48,584 nucleotides of DNA from an uncultured Prevotella sp. (lineage in GTDB: Bacteria > Bacteroidota > Bacteroidia > Bacteroidales > Bacteroidaceae). Under the pieces are notes generated by a model. It was not told the DNA's origin, did no database searches, and was given only the letters and a program-made list of their open reading frames with translations. The stretch covers positions 1-48,584 of the forward strand of contig UQFS01000029.1 in assembly GCA_900540375.1 (NCBI GenBank), written 5' to 3'. The translations under genes were made by a program, and so were the position numbers. Numbering within the stretch: position 1 is the stretch's first letter; each line of letters starts with the position of its first letter. Positions 21,610 to 31,004 of this stretch are shown here, piece after piece.

Positions 21610-21798
21610 TTACATTATGACTTTTTGATAAGCCAGTCTCTCGTCTCCATTGAGCAGATGGATGATGCCACAATAGCTGAATCCGGCTTTATGTAGGCTG
21701 TGTTGCATGATGAGGTTATCGCGATGCGTGTCGATGCGGATGTAAAAAACAGGGAGCGGTACAGACGATGCCTCTATATAATAAGGTGTGCCCTTTGT
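21610..21798 (-). pseudogene. C-terminal remnant of a GNAT acetyltransferase gene
   Basis: The minus strand reads YIRIDTHRDNLIMQHSLHKAG, then FSYCGIIHLLNGDERLAYQK, before a stop at 21610-21612. This matches the C-terminal end of a common Bacteroidales GNAT family. Upstream, the frame runs into a stop near 21815 and the acetyl-CoA-binding part is missing. It occupies most of the otherwise gene-free interval 21545-21894. Confidence 0.65.
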
Positions 21799-21894
21799 TG
21801 AGGTTAATGAAGCTTAAACCCAAGGAATGTCACTAAACGATAGAAGGCAAATGTCATCAAAGAGTTATCTATTATCAGGTTAAATAAGTCGAAT

Positions 21895-23247
21895 ATGATT
21901 AAGAGAAACGCAAAGATTCTAATGAGTGCTTTATTGTTGCTCGGCGGTAGCAACATAGTGCTTCAGGCCAAACAATGGACGCTGGGCGATTGTGTCAACT
22001 ATGCGTTGGCTAACAACATCTCGTTGCGCAAGACGGTAGTGAACTATCAGAGTGCCCAAGAGACCTTGTTGCAGAGCAAGTCGGCCCTGTTGCCCTCGCT
22101 GTCGGCATCGACATCGCAAAATGTCACCTACAACCCGTGGCCCGAGCGTGGCAGCTACATGCTTGCCGGCGACAAGGTGCAGACTAATGTCGACAAGGCT
22201 TACTACAATGGTTCTTATGGCATTAACGCTTCTTGGACGGTATGGAATGGCAACAAGAACCACAACCAAGTGAAGCTCGATCAGCTTTCAGTCGATGAGG
22301 CTCGTCTTGACTCCGCTACCACTGCCAACAGCATTCAGGAGCAGATCGCTCAGCTCTTCGTGCAGATCCTTTACTCCAAGGATGCCGTCGACGTCAACAA
22401 GGCCACGCTTGAGGCTTCCAAGACCAACGAGGCGCGCGGCAAGGAATTTGTCAAAGTAGGCAGCATGAGCAAAGCCGATTTGGCACAGCTCACCGCCCAG
22501 CGCGCCCAAGACGAATATGCCGTGGTGCAGGCTGAGAGCAATCTGAGAGAGTATAAGCGCCAGCTCAAGCAATTGCTGCAGATCACCAGTGAGGAGGAGT
22601 TCGACGTCACTGTGCCGACTACGACCGATGCGATGGCTTTGGCAGCGGTGCCCAGCGTATCCACTGTCTATGAGCGCGCACTGGCCAACCGGCCGGAGAT
22701 ACAGCGCGCCGCCACAGCCATCAAGGCCAGCGACTTGCAGTTGAAGATTGCCAAGGCGGGTAAGATGCCCACGGTGAGTCTAAGTGCCGGACTGAACAGC
22801 AATACCACATCGATGAGCAACAATAATTGGGGCACTCAGTTGAAAAATAATTTTGCCTTTGGCGGCGGGGTAACGCTTAGCGTCCCGCTCTTTGACAACC
22901 GGCAGACCAAAACCGCTGTCAACCGGGCCATCCTTGAGCGGCAGTCCAACGAGCTCGACCTTCGCGACAAGCAGACCACACTCTATTCCACCATCGAGAA
23001 CTATTGGTTGCAGGCCGTCAACAACCAGGCGCAATACCGAAGTGCCAAAGTCAGTACCGAGAGCGCGCAAACCAGCTACAACCTGCTGCAGGAGCAGTTC
23101 AAGCAAAACTTGAAGAATGTCATTGAGCTCATGAATGGTAAGAATGCGCTGCTCAAGGCACAGCAAGCCGAGTTGCAGGCAAAATACCTGGCTATCCTCA
23201 ATCAGGATATGCTGAAATTCTATCAGAACGGAACCTTGAAACAGTAA
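21895..23247 (+). CDS. TolC family outer-membrane efflux protein
   Basis: This 450-aa protein has a signal peptide (ending near VLQA) and the duplicated TolC/OEP architecture of long alpha-helices alternating with beta-strand segments. Repeated features include LGDCVNYALANNISLRKT and RPEIQRAATAIKASDLQLKIAKAG, and the C-terminal half has SVPLFDNRQTKTAVNRA. It forms the outer-membrane channel for the MacA/MacB-like genes that follow in the same orientation, with an 81-bp gap to the fusion protein. Confidence 0.93.
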   Translation: MIKRNAKILMSALLLLGGSNIVLQAKQWTLGDCVNYALANNISLRKTVVNYQSAQETLLQSKSALLPSLSASTSQNVTYNPWPERGSYMLAGDKVQTNVDKAYYNGSYGINASWTVWNGNKNHNQVKLDQLSVDEARLDSATTANSIQEQIAQLFVQILYSKDAVDVNKATLEASKTNEARGKEFVKVGSMSKADLAQLTAQRAQDEYAVVQAESNLREYKRQLKQLLQITSEEEFDVTVPTTTDAMALAAVPSVSTVYERALANRPEIQRAATAIKASDLQLKIAKAGKMPTVSLSAGLNSNTTSMSNNNWGTQLKNNFAFGGGVTLSVPLFDNRQTKTAVNRAILERQSNELDLRDKQTTLYSTIENYWLQAVNNQAQYRSAKVSTESAQTSYNLLQEQFKQNLKNVIELMNGKNALLKAQQAELQAKYLAILNQDMLKFYQNGTLKQ

Positions 23248-23328
23248 GAGAGACGAGAAAACAACACGGACACAGCACGAGTCAAAACACAAGAAAGAAA
23301 CACAAAACAGAAATTGATAAAAGAGAAA

Positions 23329-24563
23329 ATGAAAAAGATTAAAATCAGCAAAGTCTGGATATTGGTCGCCATCGTAGTCGTGCTGGCCGTGGTGGCTTTC
23401 CTCTTATCCGGCAACAAAAAGAAAGAGCAGGTGCAGTTCAACACCGCCGAGGTGGCACCTGCCAACATCGTGAACACGGTGACGGCTACGGGTACGATAG
23501 AGCCGGTGACTTCCGTCACGGTAGGTACGCAGGTGTCGGGTATTGTCAGCAAACTCTATGTCGACTACAACAGTGTGGTGAAGAAGGGGCAGGTCATCGC
23601 TGAACTCGACAAGTCCAATCTGGTCAGTGAGCTGAACTCAGCAAAGGCTAACCTTGAACAGGCCAAGGCTTCCTTGGCAAGTGCTGAGAGCAGTCTGAGC
23701 TATCAGGTTGCCAACTTCCGTCGCAACAAGACGCTCTATCAGAAGGGACTCATCTCGGGCAATGATTACGAGAGCGCCCGTCTGAGCTATCAGACGGCTA
23801 TGGCCAGCGTGTCTTCGGCACGAGACCAGATCTCGGCAGTCCGTGAGCAGGTGAAGAAAGCACAGACCAATCTGGGCTATGCCACGATCACCTCGCCTAT
23901 CGACGGCGTCGTACTCTCAAAGAGCGTGGAGGAAGGTCAGACGGTGGCCGCCAGCTTCAGTACGCCTACGCTGTTCACCATTGCCAAGGACTTGACCAAT
24001 ATGCAGGTCGTAGCAGATGTTGATGAGGCTGACATCGGCGACGTGAAGGTAGGAGAGCGTGTGACGTTTACCGTTGATGCTTATCCCGACAACACCTTCT
24101 CCGGCATGGTCAAGCAGGTGCGTCAGGAGGCTACGACAACGAACAACGTGGTGACTATTCTGTTGTGATCAGTGCGCCGAATGCCGACTTGAGGCTGAAG
24201 CCGGGACTGATGGCTACGGTCACCATCTATACTCAGGAGAACAAGGGCGTGCTCAGCGTGCCCAGCAAAGCACTGCGCTTCACACCGGAGAAAGAGACCG
24301 TCGGTGGCATGAAGATCAAAGATGTCGCCAACGCCAAGAACAAGGTATGGACGATCGAGGGCAACTCCGTTGTGGCTCACCGTGTCAACATTGGCATGAC
24401 AGATGGTTCGCATTCCCAGATACTTAGTGGCATCCGTCGTGAGGCTAAGGTCATCACGGGCATCAGTACTTCAACGCCCGATGATGCCAGCGATGACGAC
24501 GCGGCTTCTTCCGGAGAGTCCAGTCCGTTTGCACCAAAAGGGCCAGGAAGCAAGAAAAAATGA
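23329..24563 (+). pseudogene. MacA/HlyD-type membrane fusion protein, frameshifted
   Basis: The intact protein would be about 411 aa: an N-terminal membrane anchor (VWILVAIVVVLAVVAFLL), a lipoyl half-motif, a coiled-coil hairpin (about residues 90-185), then the barrel and membrane-proximal domains. Near 24151-24156 the frame breaks: the DNA gives NNVVTILL and a stop at 24166-24168. Inserting one T restores NNVVTYSVVISAPNADLRLK and continues to the stop at 24563. A 1-nt deletion is therefore likely, either real or a sequencing error. The C-terminus is Asp/Ser-rich. The gene belongs to the tolC-macA-macB cluster. Confidence 0.85.
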
Positions 24564-24582
24564 TGAAGGTTGAATGTTGAAT

Positions 24583-24663
24583 GATGAATGAAAGCAATGT
24601 TGATGATCAATGTTGAAGGATGAATGAAAGCAATGTTGAATGTTCAATGTTGAAGAATGAATG
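24583..24663. repeat. 36-bp tandem repeat in the macA-macB gap
   Basis: Two copies of a 36-bp unit beginning GATGAATGAAAGCAATGTTGA start at 24583 and 24619, followed by a partial third near 24655. The two copies differ at a few positions. The spacer separates the fusion protein gene from the ATPase start at 24689. Confidence 0.75.
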
Positions 24664-24688
24664 GATTCAACGTAACAGAAAAGCCACA

Positions 24689-25471
24689 ATGAACAACAAT
24701 AATAATGATAACAGCAATGGCGACAATCGCAAAGTTGTCATTGAGTTGTGCGATGTGAAGCGTGACTTCTTGGTCGGCGACGAGACCGTGCACGCGCTGC
24801 GTGGGGTGTCGTTCAAGATCTACGAGGGTGAGTTTGTCACCATCATGGGTAAGTCCGGCTCAGGAAAGTCTACGCTCCTCAACCAGCTCGGCTGCCTCGA
24901 TACGCCCACGAGCGGTGACTATTTTCTTGATGGCGTCTCCGTGCGCACAATGTCTAAGAGCCAACGTGCCGTGTTGCGCAATCGCAAGATAGGTTTTATC
25001 TTCCAGAACTATAATCTGCTGCCCAAGACCACATCGGTGGAGAACGTTGAGTTGCCACTGATGTACAATCCCGACGTGTCGGCTCAAGAGCGCTTCCGCC
25101 GGTCGGTAGAAGCCTTGGAGGCCGTGGGATTGGGCGACAGGCTCTATCACAAGTCCAACCAAATGTCGGGTGGTCAGATGCAGCGCGTGGCCATTGCCCG
25201 TGCACTGGTCAACAACCCTGCTGTGATTCTCGCTGATGAGGCGACGGGTAACCTCGACACCCGCACGTCGTTTGAGATTCTTGTGCTCTTTCAGAAACTC
25301 TATGCTGAGGGGCGCACGATTATCTTCGTGACCCACAACCCCGATATTGCGCACTATTCCTGCCGCAATATCCAATTACGCGACGGACGTGTCATCAGTG
25401 ACGAATATAACCCACATATACAAAGTGCCGCAGAGGGCCTTGCCGCCCTTCCGGCCAATACCGACGAATAG
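24689..25471 (+). CDS. MacB/LolD-type ABC ATPase
   Basis: This 260-aa ATPase has Walker A (GKSGSGKST), LPLMYNPDVSAQERFRR after the Q-loop, signature MSGGQMQRVAIARAL and Walker B VILADEATGNLD, all typical of the MacB/LolD group. In E. coli MacB the ATPase is fused to the permease; here it is a separate gene 5 bp upstream of the permease. The start at 24689 is chosen because earlier in-frame codons fall inside the 36-bp repeat. The N-terminus is Asn-rich. It powers export with the neighbouring permease, fusion protein and TolC. Confidence 0.93.
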   Translation: MNNNNNDNSNGDNRKVVIELCDVKRDFLVGDETVHALRGVSFKIYEGEFVTIMGKSGSGKSTLLNQLGCLDTPTSGDYFLDGVSVRTMSKSQRAVLRNRKIGFIFQNYNLLPKTTSVENVELPLMYNPDVSAQERFRRSVEALEAVGLGDRLYHKSNQMSGGQMQRVAIARALVNNPAVILADEATGNLDTRTSFEILVLFQKLYAEGRTIIFVTHNPDIAHYSCRNIQLRDGRVISDEYNPHIQSAAEGLAALPANTDE

Positions 25472-25476
25472 GAAAC

Positions 25477-26715
25477 ATGAACTATACCAATCTTTTCAAA
25501 ATAGCCCTGCGTGCGATCATGGCCAACAAGATGCGGTCGTTTCTCACGGCGCTGGGCATTATCATTGGCGTGGCGTCGGTCATTACGATGCTCGCCATCG
25601 GACAAGGATCGAAGCGAAGTATTCAGGCCAACATTGCAGAGATGGGCTCCAACATGATCATGATCCATCCGGGTGCTGACATGCGCGGTGGTGTACGTCA
25701 GGATCCGTCGGCCATGCAGACGCTGAAGCTTTCCGACTATGAGTCGCTGCGCGATGAGTGCAACTACATCAAGGGCATCAGCCCTGTGGTCAGCAGCTCG
25801 GGACAGTTTATCTATGGCAACAACAACACGCAGTCTACCCTCTATGGTGTCAACAGGGAATACCTCGACATACGCCAGTTGAGCGTCAGCGACGGCGACA
25901 TGTTCACCGATCAGGACATCAAGGCGGGAGCCAAGGTGTGTATCCTCGGACAGACCGTGGTGGACTATCTCTTCCCCGACGGCAGTGACCCTGTGGGGCG
26001 CGTGGTGCGCTTTAACACCATCCCCTTCCGCGTCGTCGGCGTGCTGAAGAAGAAAGGCTACAACTCCATGGGCATGGACCAGGACGATCTCGTGCTGGCA
26101 CCTTACACAACGGTGATGAAGCGAATCCTTGCACAGACCTATCTGAGCGAGATCCAAGCCTCGGCCATTACTGAGGATGTCACTGACAAAGCAACGACAG
26201 AGATGACCACCATCCTTCGGCGCAACCATAAACTCAAGGATGCCACAGACACCACTCAGGGCGACGATGACGATTTCAACATTCGTTCGCAGGAAGAGCT
26301 TTCGTCGATGATGAACTCCACCACCGACATGATGACCATCCTCCTGGGCTGTGTGGCAGGCATCTCGCTGATTGTGGGCGGCATCGGCATTATGAACATC
26401 ATGTATGTCAGTGTCACTGAGCGCACCCGTGAGATCGGTTTGCGCATGAGTGTCGGCGCCCGTGGCGTGGATATCCTTAATCAGTTCCTTATCGAAGCCA
26501 TCATGCTGAGTGTCACCGGAGGCATCATCGGTGTGTTACTTGGCATCGGTGCCAGTTACGCCGTGAAGTTGTTTGCCCACTGGCCGATCTATATCGAGCT
26601 GTGGAGCATCGTCATGAGTTTTGCAGTCTGTACATTCACGGGTGTCTTCTTCGGCTGGTATCCTGCCAAAAAAGCAGCGCGTTTGGATCCTATTGAGGCG
26701 ATCCGGTATGAGTAG
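25477..26715 (+). CDS. MacB-type ABC permease (FtsX family)
   Basis: This 412-aa membrane protein has one N-terminal transmembrane helix (FLTALGIIIGVASVITMLAIGQGSKRS), a large periplasmic MacB-PCD domain (about residues 45-280) and a C-terminal FtsX domain with three helices, including GGIGIMNIMYVSVTERTREI. The ending PAKKAARLDPIEAIRYE is typical of the family. Such pumps move substrates from the periplasm through TolC; the substrate (peptide, macrolide or lipid) cannot be told here. Confidence 0.94.
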   Translation: MNYTNLFKIALRAIMANKMRSFLTALGIIIGVASVITMLAIGQGSKRSIQANIAEMGSNMIMIHPGADMRGGVRQDPSAMQTLKLSDYESLRDECNYIKGISPVVSSSGQFIYGNNNTQSTLYGVNREYLDIRQLSVSDGDMFTDQDIKAGAKVCILGQTVVDYLFPDGSDPVGRVVRFNTIPFRVVGVLKKKGYNSMGMDQDDLVLAPYTTVMKRILAQTYLSEIQASAITEDVTDKATTEMTTILRRNHKLKDATDTTQGDDDDFNIRSQEELSSMMNSTTDMMTILLGCVAGISLIVGGIGIMNIMYVSVTERTREIGLRMSVGARGVDILNQFLIEAIMLSVTGGIIGVLLGIGASYAVKLFAHWPIYIELWSIVMSFAVCTFTGVFFGWYPAKKAARLDPIEAIRYE

Positions 26716-26739
26716 TTTTAAAGGATGTTAGTTATTGGG

Positions 26740-26777
26740 CGGCCTTCACGATTGATGGTGAAGGCCGTTTCTGTTTT
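26740..26777 (+). terminator. Terminator of the tolC-macAB cluster
   Basis: Perfect 10-bp arms CGGCCTTCAC (26740-26749) and GTGAAGGCCG (26758-26767) are followed by TTTCTGTTTT. They lie 24 bp after the permease stop. Confidence 0.9.
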
Positions 26778-26891
26778 ATAGAACTCACCCTTCCTTATTT
26801 CATATTTGCTTAGTCCTGGCCTTCATATTCATACCGTCGCTCAGTTACAGTCTGTTTCCAACAGAGTGACGCTTATTATTTGATGCATCTC

Positions 26892-26922
26892 TTTGTGCTT
26901 TGCGTTTTTTTTTGTAAGTTTG
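26892..26922 (+). promoter_or_regulatory. Promoter of the Gfo/Idh/MocA gene
   Basis: A TTTG box (26892-26895), a 19-bp spacer and TAAGTTTG (26915-26922) give a full Bacteroidetes promoter. The ATG is 14 bp past the -7 element, so the leader is very short. Confidence 0.7.
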
Positions 26923-26936
26923 CAAAAAAGAATGTT

Positions 26937-27920
26937 ATGAAAGAGATCAGTTGGGGATTCATAGGTTGTGGCGAGGTGACAGAGAAGAAGTCGGGCCCCG
27001 CCTTCAACGTCGTGGAGGGATCGCATGTCGAGGCCGTGATGAGCCGTAACGAAGACAAGGCACGCTCCTATGCCGAGCGTCATCATATCCGGAAGTGGTA
27101 TACCGATGCCCAGCAGCTCATTGACGACCCCGATGTCAACGCCATCTATATTGCCACTCCGCCATCGAGCCATGCCACATTTGCCATCATGGCCATGCGG
27201 GCCCATAAGCCTTGCTATGTCGAAAAGCCATTGGCATCGAGCTATGAGGATTGTCTGCGCATCAATCGTATCAGCGAGATGACCGGCGTGCCCTGCTTTG
27301 TGGCTTATTATCGCCGTTATCTCCCTTACTTCCAAAAGGTGGAGGAGATCATCAACGACGGCACGCTGGGCAAGATCCTCAACGTGCAGATACGGTTCTC
27401 CGTGCCACCGCGCGACCTCGACTATCGAGCAGGCAACACACTGCCGTGGCGTCTGCAGCCTGACATCTCGGGCGGCGGCTATTTCTATGATCTGGCTCCG
27501 CATCAGTTGGACATCCTGCAACATATCTTTGGTGTCATCACACGTGCCCATGGCTATCCCACCAACCGTGCCCATCTCTATAAGGCAGAGGATACGATCA
27601 GTGCCGCCTTTATCTTTGCGTCCGGTATCCCCGGTAGTGCGTCGTGGTGCTTTGTGGGCCACGAGAGTGCTAAAGAGGATTGCATCACGGTGATCGGCGA
27701 CAAAGGCTCACTCTATTTCTCGGTCTACAACTACGATCCCATCCATGTCGTGACCAGCGAGGGTAATGTCAGCTATGTTGTCCCCAATCCTTCCTATGTA
27801 CAGTTACCGATCATCCGTGAGGTGATCCGCCATCTGCAGGGAGAGGCCGAATGTGATTGCACGAGCGTGAGTGCCACTCCGGTCAACTGGGTGATGGATC
27901 GTATTCTTGGTAAGTTCTGA
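26937..27920 (+). CDS. Gfo/Idh/MocA family NAD(P)-dependent oxidoreductase
   Basis: This 327-aa enzyme has an N-terminal Rossmann fold (WGFIGCGEVTEKKSGPAF), the family motif YVEKPLASSYEDC with the conserved lysine, and a C-terminal substrate domain (SGGGYFYDLAPHQLD). Members oxidise or reduce sugars, inositols and related compounds. The substrate is not identifiable. Start at 26937 is just downstream of the promoter. The next gene begins 2 bp after the stop, so they are co-transcribed. Confidence 0.92.
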   Translation: MKEISWGFIGCGEVTEKKSGPAFNVVEGSHVEAVMSRNEDKARSYAERHHIRKWYTDAQQLIDDPDVNAIYIATPPSSHATFAIMAMRAHKPCYVEKPLASSYEDCLRINRISEMTGVPCFVAYYRRYLPYFQKVEEIINDGTLGKILNVQIRFSVPPRDLDYRAGNTLPWRLQPDISGGGYFYDLAPHQLDILQHIFGVITRAHGYPTNRAHLYKAEDTISAAFIFASGIPGSASWCFVGHESAKEDCITVIGDKGSLYFSVYNYDPIHVVTSEGNVSYVVPNPSYVQLPIIREVIRHLQGEAECDCTSVSATPVNWVMDRILGKF

Positions 27921-27922
27921 CG

Positions 27923-28996
27923 GTGATGGCGATGCTTCGATACGCTACATTTTTCCTTTCTTGTATGGTCGCTCTGCTGGCGTGGGGCGATGAAAGCAAT
28001 GATTCCGCACAGCACAAGATTAGCCGTGTGCGCAAGATCGTGAGAAATTTTTCGAGCATTGACACCATGTATATAGAGCCACAACACTACAATTGGTCTG
28101 CGATGATTCAGAACACCAACACGTTTGAAAGCTACCACATGAGGAATAAAAACGGGCATGAATATTATTTCTCGCCCGATCCTTCATACAAGTTAGGACC
28201 CTATTTCGGCTGGAGATGGATATTCATGGGCTACACCATCGACTTGGTGCATTTAGGTGCGTCTGACAAGAAGCAGGACTTCAATCTGAGTTTATACAGC
28301 AATCAGATTGGCGTGGATCTCTTCTACCGAAAGTCGGGCAATGACTATCATATTGCGGGGATCAATCTCGGAAAGAAGTATGATACTTCAGCAATGAAGA
28401 ATGTGGACTTCAAAGACTTGAGTTCTTCCATCAAGGGCTTCAACCTCTACTATATCTTTAATCATAGAAAATTCTCATATCCAGCTGCTTACGCACAGAG
28501 TACGAGACAGAAACGGTCTTGCGGAAGCGCGATAGCAGGCATCGGATATACCAAGCACAGTCTCAACATTAATTGGACTGCCCTGCAGGAACTGGCTGCT
28601 ACAAGGCTGTCGGCAGACGCAATGTCAGTGATGGACTCCTCGATGACATTCAGTAATATCGATTACTCTGCCTATAACATTTCTGGTGGATATGCTTATA
28701 ACTGGGTCTTTGCACGCAATTTCTTGTTCGATATCTCGGTGCAGGCCTGTCTGGCTTATAAGCGGGCAACCAATGAGGTGAAGTCAACAAATTTCAAGAA
28801 TTTCCTTGACTTTGACTTCCGCAACCTGAATGTGGACGGTGTCGTGAGAAGCGCTGTTGTGTGGAATAATAACCGGTGGTATGCCGGATGCAGCTCTGTT
28901 TGGCAGTTCATCACTTATCACCGCAAGGAGTTCTACACCAACAACATTTTTGGAAGCCTCTATTTCTATGTAGGTTTTAACTTTGGAAAACGATAA
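27923..28996 (+). CDS. DUF4421-like predicted outer-membrane protein
   Basis: This 357-aa protein has an N-terminal signal (LRYATFFLSCMVALLAWG), many alternating aromatic beta-strand segments (YKLGPYFGWRWIFMGYTIDL, GVDLFYRKSGNDYHI) and ends GSLYFYVGFNFGKR, like an outer-membrane barrel. It resembles the DUF4421 family of Bacteroidales, function unknown. It is coupled to the oxidoreductase gene upstream and precedes the DUF1460 gene by 34 bp. Confidence 0.75.
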   Translation: MMAMLRYATFFLSCMVALLAWGDESNDSAQHKISRVRKIVRNFSSIDTMYIEPQHYNWSAMIQNTNTFESYHMRNKNGHEYYFSPDPSYKLGPYFGWRWIFMGYTIDLVHLGASDKKQDFNLSLYSNQIGVDLFYRKSGNDYHIAGINLGKKYDTSAMKNVDFKDLSSSIKGFNLYYIFNHRKFSYPAAYAQSTRQKRSCGSAIAGIGYTKHSLNINWTALQELAATRLSADAMSVMDSSMTFSNIDYSAYNISGGYAYNWVFARNFLFDISVQACLAYKRATNEVKSTNFKNFLDFDFRNLNVDGVVRSAVVWNNNRWYAGCSSVWQFITYHRKEFYTNNIFGSLYFYVGFNFGKR

Positions 28997-29030
28997 GCGC
29001 GATATTTCAATCAGGATAATATCTCATTAT

Positions 29031-29891
29031 ATGAAGAAGAAAATCAAATATCTATTGTTCCTTTGTCTGCTCTTTATAGGAGCAGCAAAGGCTCACGCTG
29101 CCCAAATTGACTATTGGCGCAGCGATTCTGTCAAGGTGATAAAACTGTTCAGAAAGGCGCACCATGAGGTACGTGACTCCAACTATATGCTGTTCTTTGG
29201 CCATCAGTTCATCGGATTGCCCTATGTGGCCAAGACGCTTGATCAGCACAAAGAAGAGCAACTTGTGGTGAATCTGCGGCAGTTTGACTGTACGACATTG
29301 GTAGAGACCGTTTTGGCACTCTCGGAATGTATGAGGCGGAAAACACCGGATTTTGCCCATTTCTGTAAGGAGTTGGCACTCATCCGCTATCGCGATGGCA
29401 TCGTGTCTTATCCTACACGTCAGCACTATTTCACCTACTGGATCAATCAGAATGTGAGAAAGAGACTGATCTGCGACTTGCAGGGACCGGTGCCTCCCTT
29501 CACGGCAAAACAGTTGGTCAGTGTGAATTACATGTCCACGCATCCGTCGGCATATCCTATGTTGAAGGCACATACCAATTGGATCGGCGAGATCAGGAAG
29601 ATGGAGGACAGCATTTCGGGGCGCACCTATCGCTATATCCCTAAGACGGCCTTGGATAATAGCGCACTGCTGAGGTCCACCATTCACAATGGCGACATCA
29701 TCGTCATTCTCACTTCTAAGCGGGGACTCGACACCAGTCATATCGGCATTGCTGTTTGGCATGCCGACGGCCTTCACCTCCTCAACGCATCCGCCATCCG
29801 TCACCAAGTGGTCGAGGAGCCCAAACTCTTCCGCACTTACATGATGGAGCATCCGACGTTTATGGGGATCAGAGTAGTAAGAGCTTTGTAG
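29031..29891 (+). CDS. DUF1460 (N-acetylmuramoyl-L-alanine amidase-like) secreted protein
   Basis: This 286-aa protein has a signal peptide (LLFLCLLFIGAAKAHA) and the DUF1460 features: NLRQFDCTTLVETVLALSEC with the probable catalytic cysteine, and a later histidine in DTSHIGIAVW, arranged as in NlpC/P60-like cysteine peptidases. Family structures suggest cleavage of cell-wall peptides. Start at 29031 excludes in-frame codons that overlap the upstream gene's end and leaves a clean signal peptide. Confidence 0.87.
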   Translation: MKKKIKYLLFLCLLFIGAAKAHAAQIDYWRSDSVKVIKLFRKAHHEVRDSNYMLFFGHQFIGLPYVAKTLDQHKEEQLVVNLRQFDCTTLVETVLALSECMRRKTPDFAHFCKELALIRYRDGIVSYPTRQHYFTYWINQNVRKRLICDLQGPVPPFTAKQLVSVNYMSTHPSAYPMLKAHTNWIGEIRKMEDSISGRTYRYIPKTALDNSALLRSTIHNGDIIVILTSKRGLDTSHIGIAVWHADGLHLLNASAIRHQVVEEPKLFRTYMMEHPTFMGIRVVRAL

Positions 29892-29955
29892 TAAGAGCTT
29901 GACTCTTTTTGAGTAGGGGATTGTAGGGGTGAGGAAATAGCACGACACAAAACAA

Positions 29956-30007
29956 AAAGCACGGAGGCAAAAGAGAGTTATCATTCCCTCTTTTGTCTCC
30001 GTGCTTT
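29956..30007 (-). terminator. Long-stem terminator of dapA
   Basis: AAAGCACGGAGGCAAAAGAG (from 29956) pairs with CTCTTTTGTCTCCGTGCTTT (29988-30007), a stem of about 20 bp with one mismatch. On the minus strand a T-rich run follows, so dapA is the main client. It may also stop transcription from the DUF1460 side. Confidence 0.9.
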
Positions 30008-30033
30008 GATATTGGGAAACTTTGTGGAATGTC

Positions 30034-30921
30034 TTACAGTCTAAGTCCTTTGAGAATGTCAGCCATCTTCTGTTTGGTCTCGATGTTGGTCGGTACGAGC
30101 GGCAGACGGAGTACGTTTTCTATCATGCCCATGTCGTTGAGCAGCGCTTTCACCCCGGCCGGGTTGCCGTCAACAAAGAGCAGAGAATAGAGCTCGGTGA
30201 ACTTATGATGGATCTTGCGGGCGGGCTCATACTCACCGTTGAACTCCAGACGGATCATGCGGGAGAATTCCTTGGGCAGTGCATTACCGATGACAGAGAT
30301 CACACCGGCCGCTCCACTGGCAATCATCGAGAAGGTCAGCGCATCGTCGCCACTGATGACGTCGAAGTTGTCGGGTTTATTCTTAATGATCTCGTCGACC
30401 TGCTCCAGACTGCCACTGGCTTCCTTCACAGCCACGATGTTGGGGCAGTCCTTAGCCAGACGCACCGTTGTGGCGGCCTTCATGTTCACGCCGGTACGAC
30501 CGGGGACATTATAGAGTACGAGTGGCAGCGGGCTTTCGGCAGCAATAGCCTTGAAGTGCTGATAGAGGCCTTCTTGCGATGGTTTGTTGTAGTAAGGGCA
30601 GATGCTCAGAATACCGCTGATGCCACTCCAGTCGGTATGCTTCATCTCGTCAATGACAGCGGCTGTGTTGTTACCGCCACAATATTTCAGGATAGGCACG
30701 CGTCCTTTGTTCACACGTTTCACCACTTCCGTAATTTTTTCCTTTTCCTCTTTCGTCAGACAAGGAGCCTCGGCCGTTGTTGCGAGAATGCACAGAAAGT
30801 CGGTACCATTGTCAAGCTGGTAAGTCACCAGTTTCTCGAGTGCTGGATAATCCACTTCTCCTTGAGGAGTGAAAGGAGTGATGAGGGCGATGCCCAAACC
30901 TTTGAAAATATTGTTTGCCAT
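30034..30921 (-). CDS. dapA: 4-hydroxy-tetrahydrodipicolinate synthase
   Basis: This 295-aa TIM-barrel aldolase condenses pyruvate with aspartate semialdehyde in lysine and meso-diaminopimelate synthesis. It shows the Schiff-base lysine in IVAVKEASG, the tyrosine in LVLYNVPGRTG, and the substrate-binding TTAEAPCLT, a variant of the usual TTGE-type loop. It is a single gene with its own promoter (30974-31004) and terminator. Confidence 0.93.
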   Translation of the reverse strand: MANNIFKGLGIALITPFTPQGEVDYPALEKLVTYQLDNGTDFLCILATTAEAPCLTKEEKEKITEVVKRVNKGRVPILKYCGGNNTAAVIDEMKHTDWSGISGILSICPYYNKPSQEGLYQHFKAIAAESPLPLVLYNVPGRTGVNMKAATTVRLAKDCPNIVAVKEASGSLEQVDEIIKNKPDNFDVISGDDALTFSMIASGAAGVISVIGNALPKEFSRMIRLEFNGEYEPARKIHHKFTELYSLLFVDGNPAGVKALLNDMGMIENVLRLPLVPTNIETKQKMADILKGLRL

Positions 30922-30973
30922 AACAAATAGTTGTTGTTTGTTGCTTAATGACGATATTGCTACAATCTTTTTG

Positions 30974-31004
30974 CAAAGTTACACTTTTTTCTTCATATTG
31001 CAAA
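30974..31004 (-). promoter_or_regulatory. Promoter of dapA
   Basis: On the minus strand a TTTG box (31001-31004), a 19-bp spacer and TAACTTTG (30974-30981) make a full-consensus promoter with a leader of about 45 nt. In contrast to the sulfur-region promoters it has a proper -33 box. Confidence 0.8.

Noticed and set aside
27090..27100. GTGGTATACC resembling the operator half-sites
   Set aside because: It lies inside the Gfo/Idh/MocA coding sequence, has no palindromic core and is not near a promoter.
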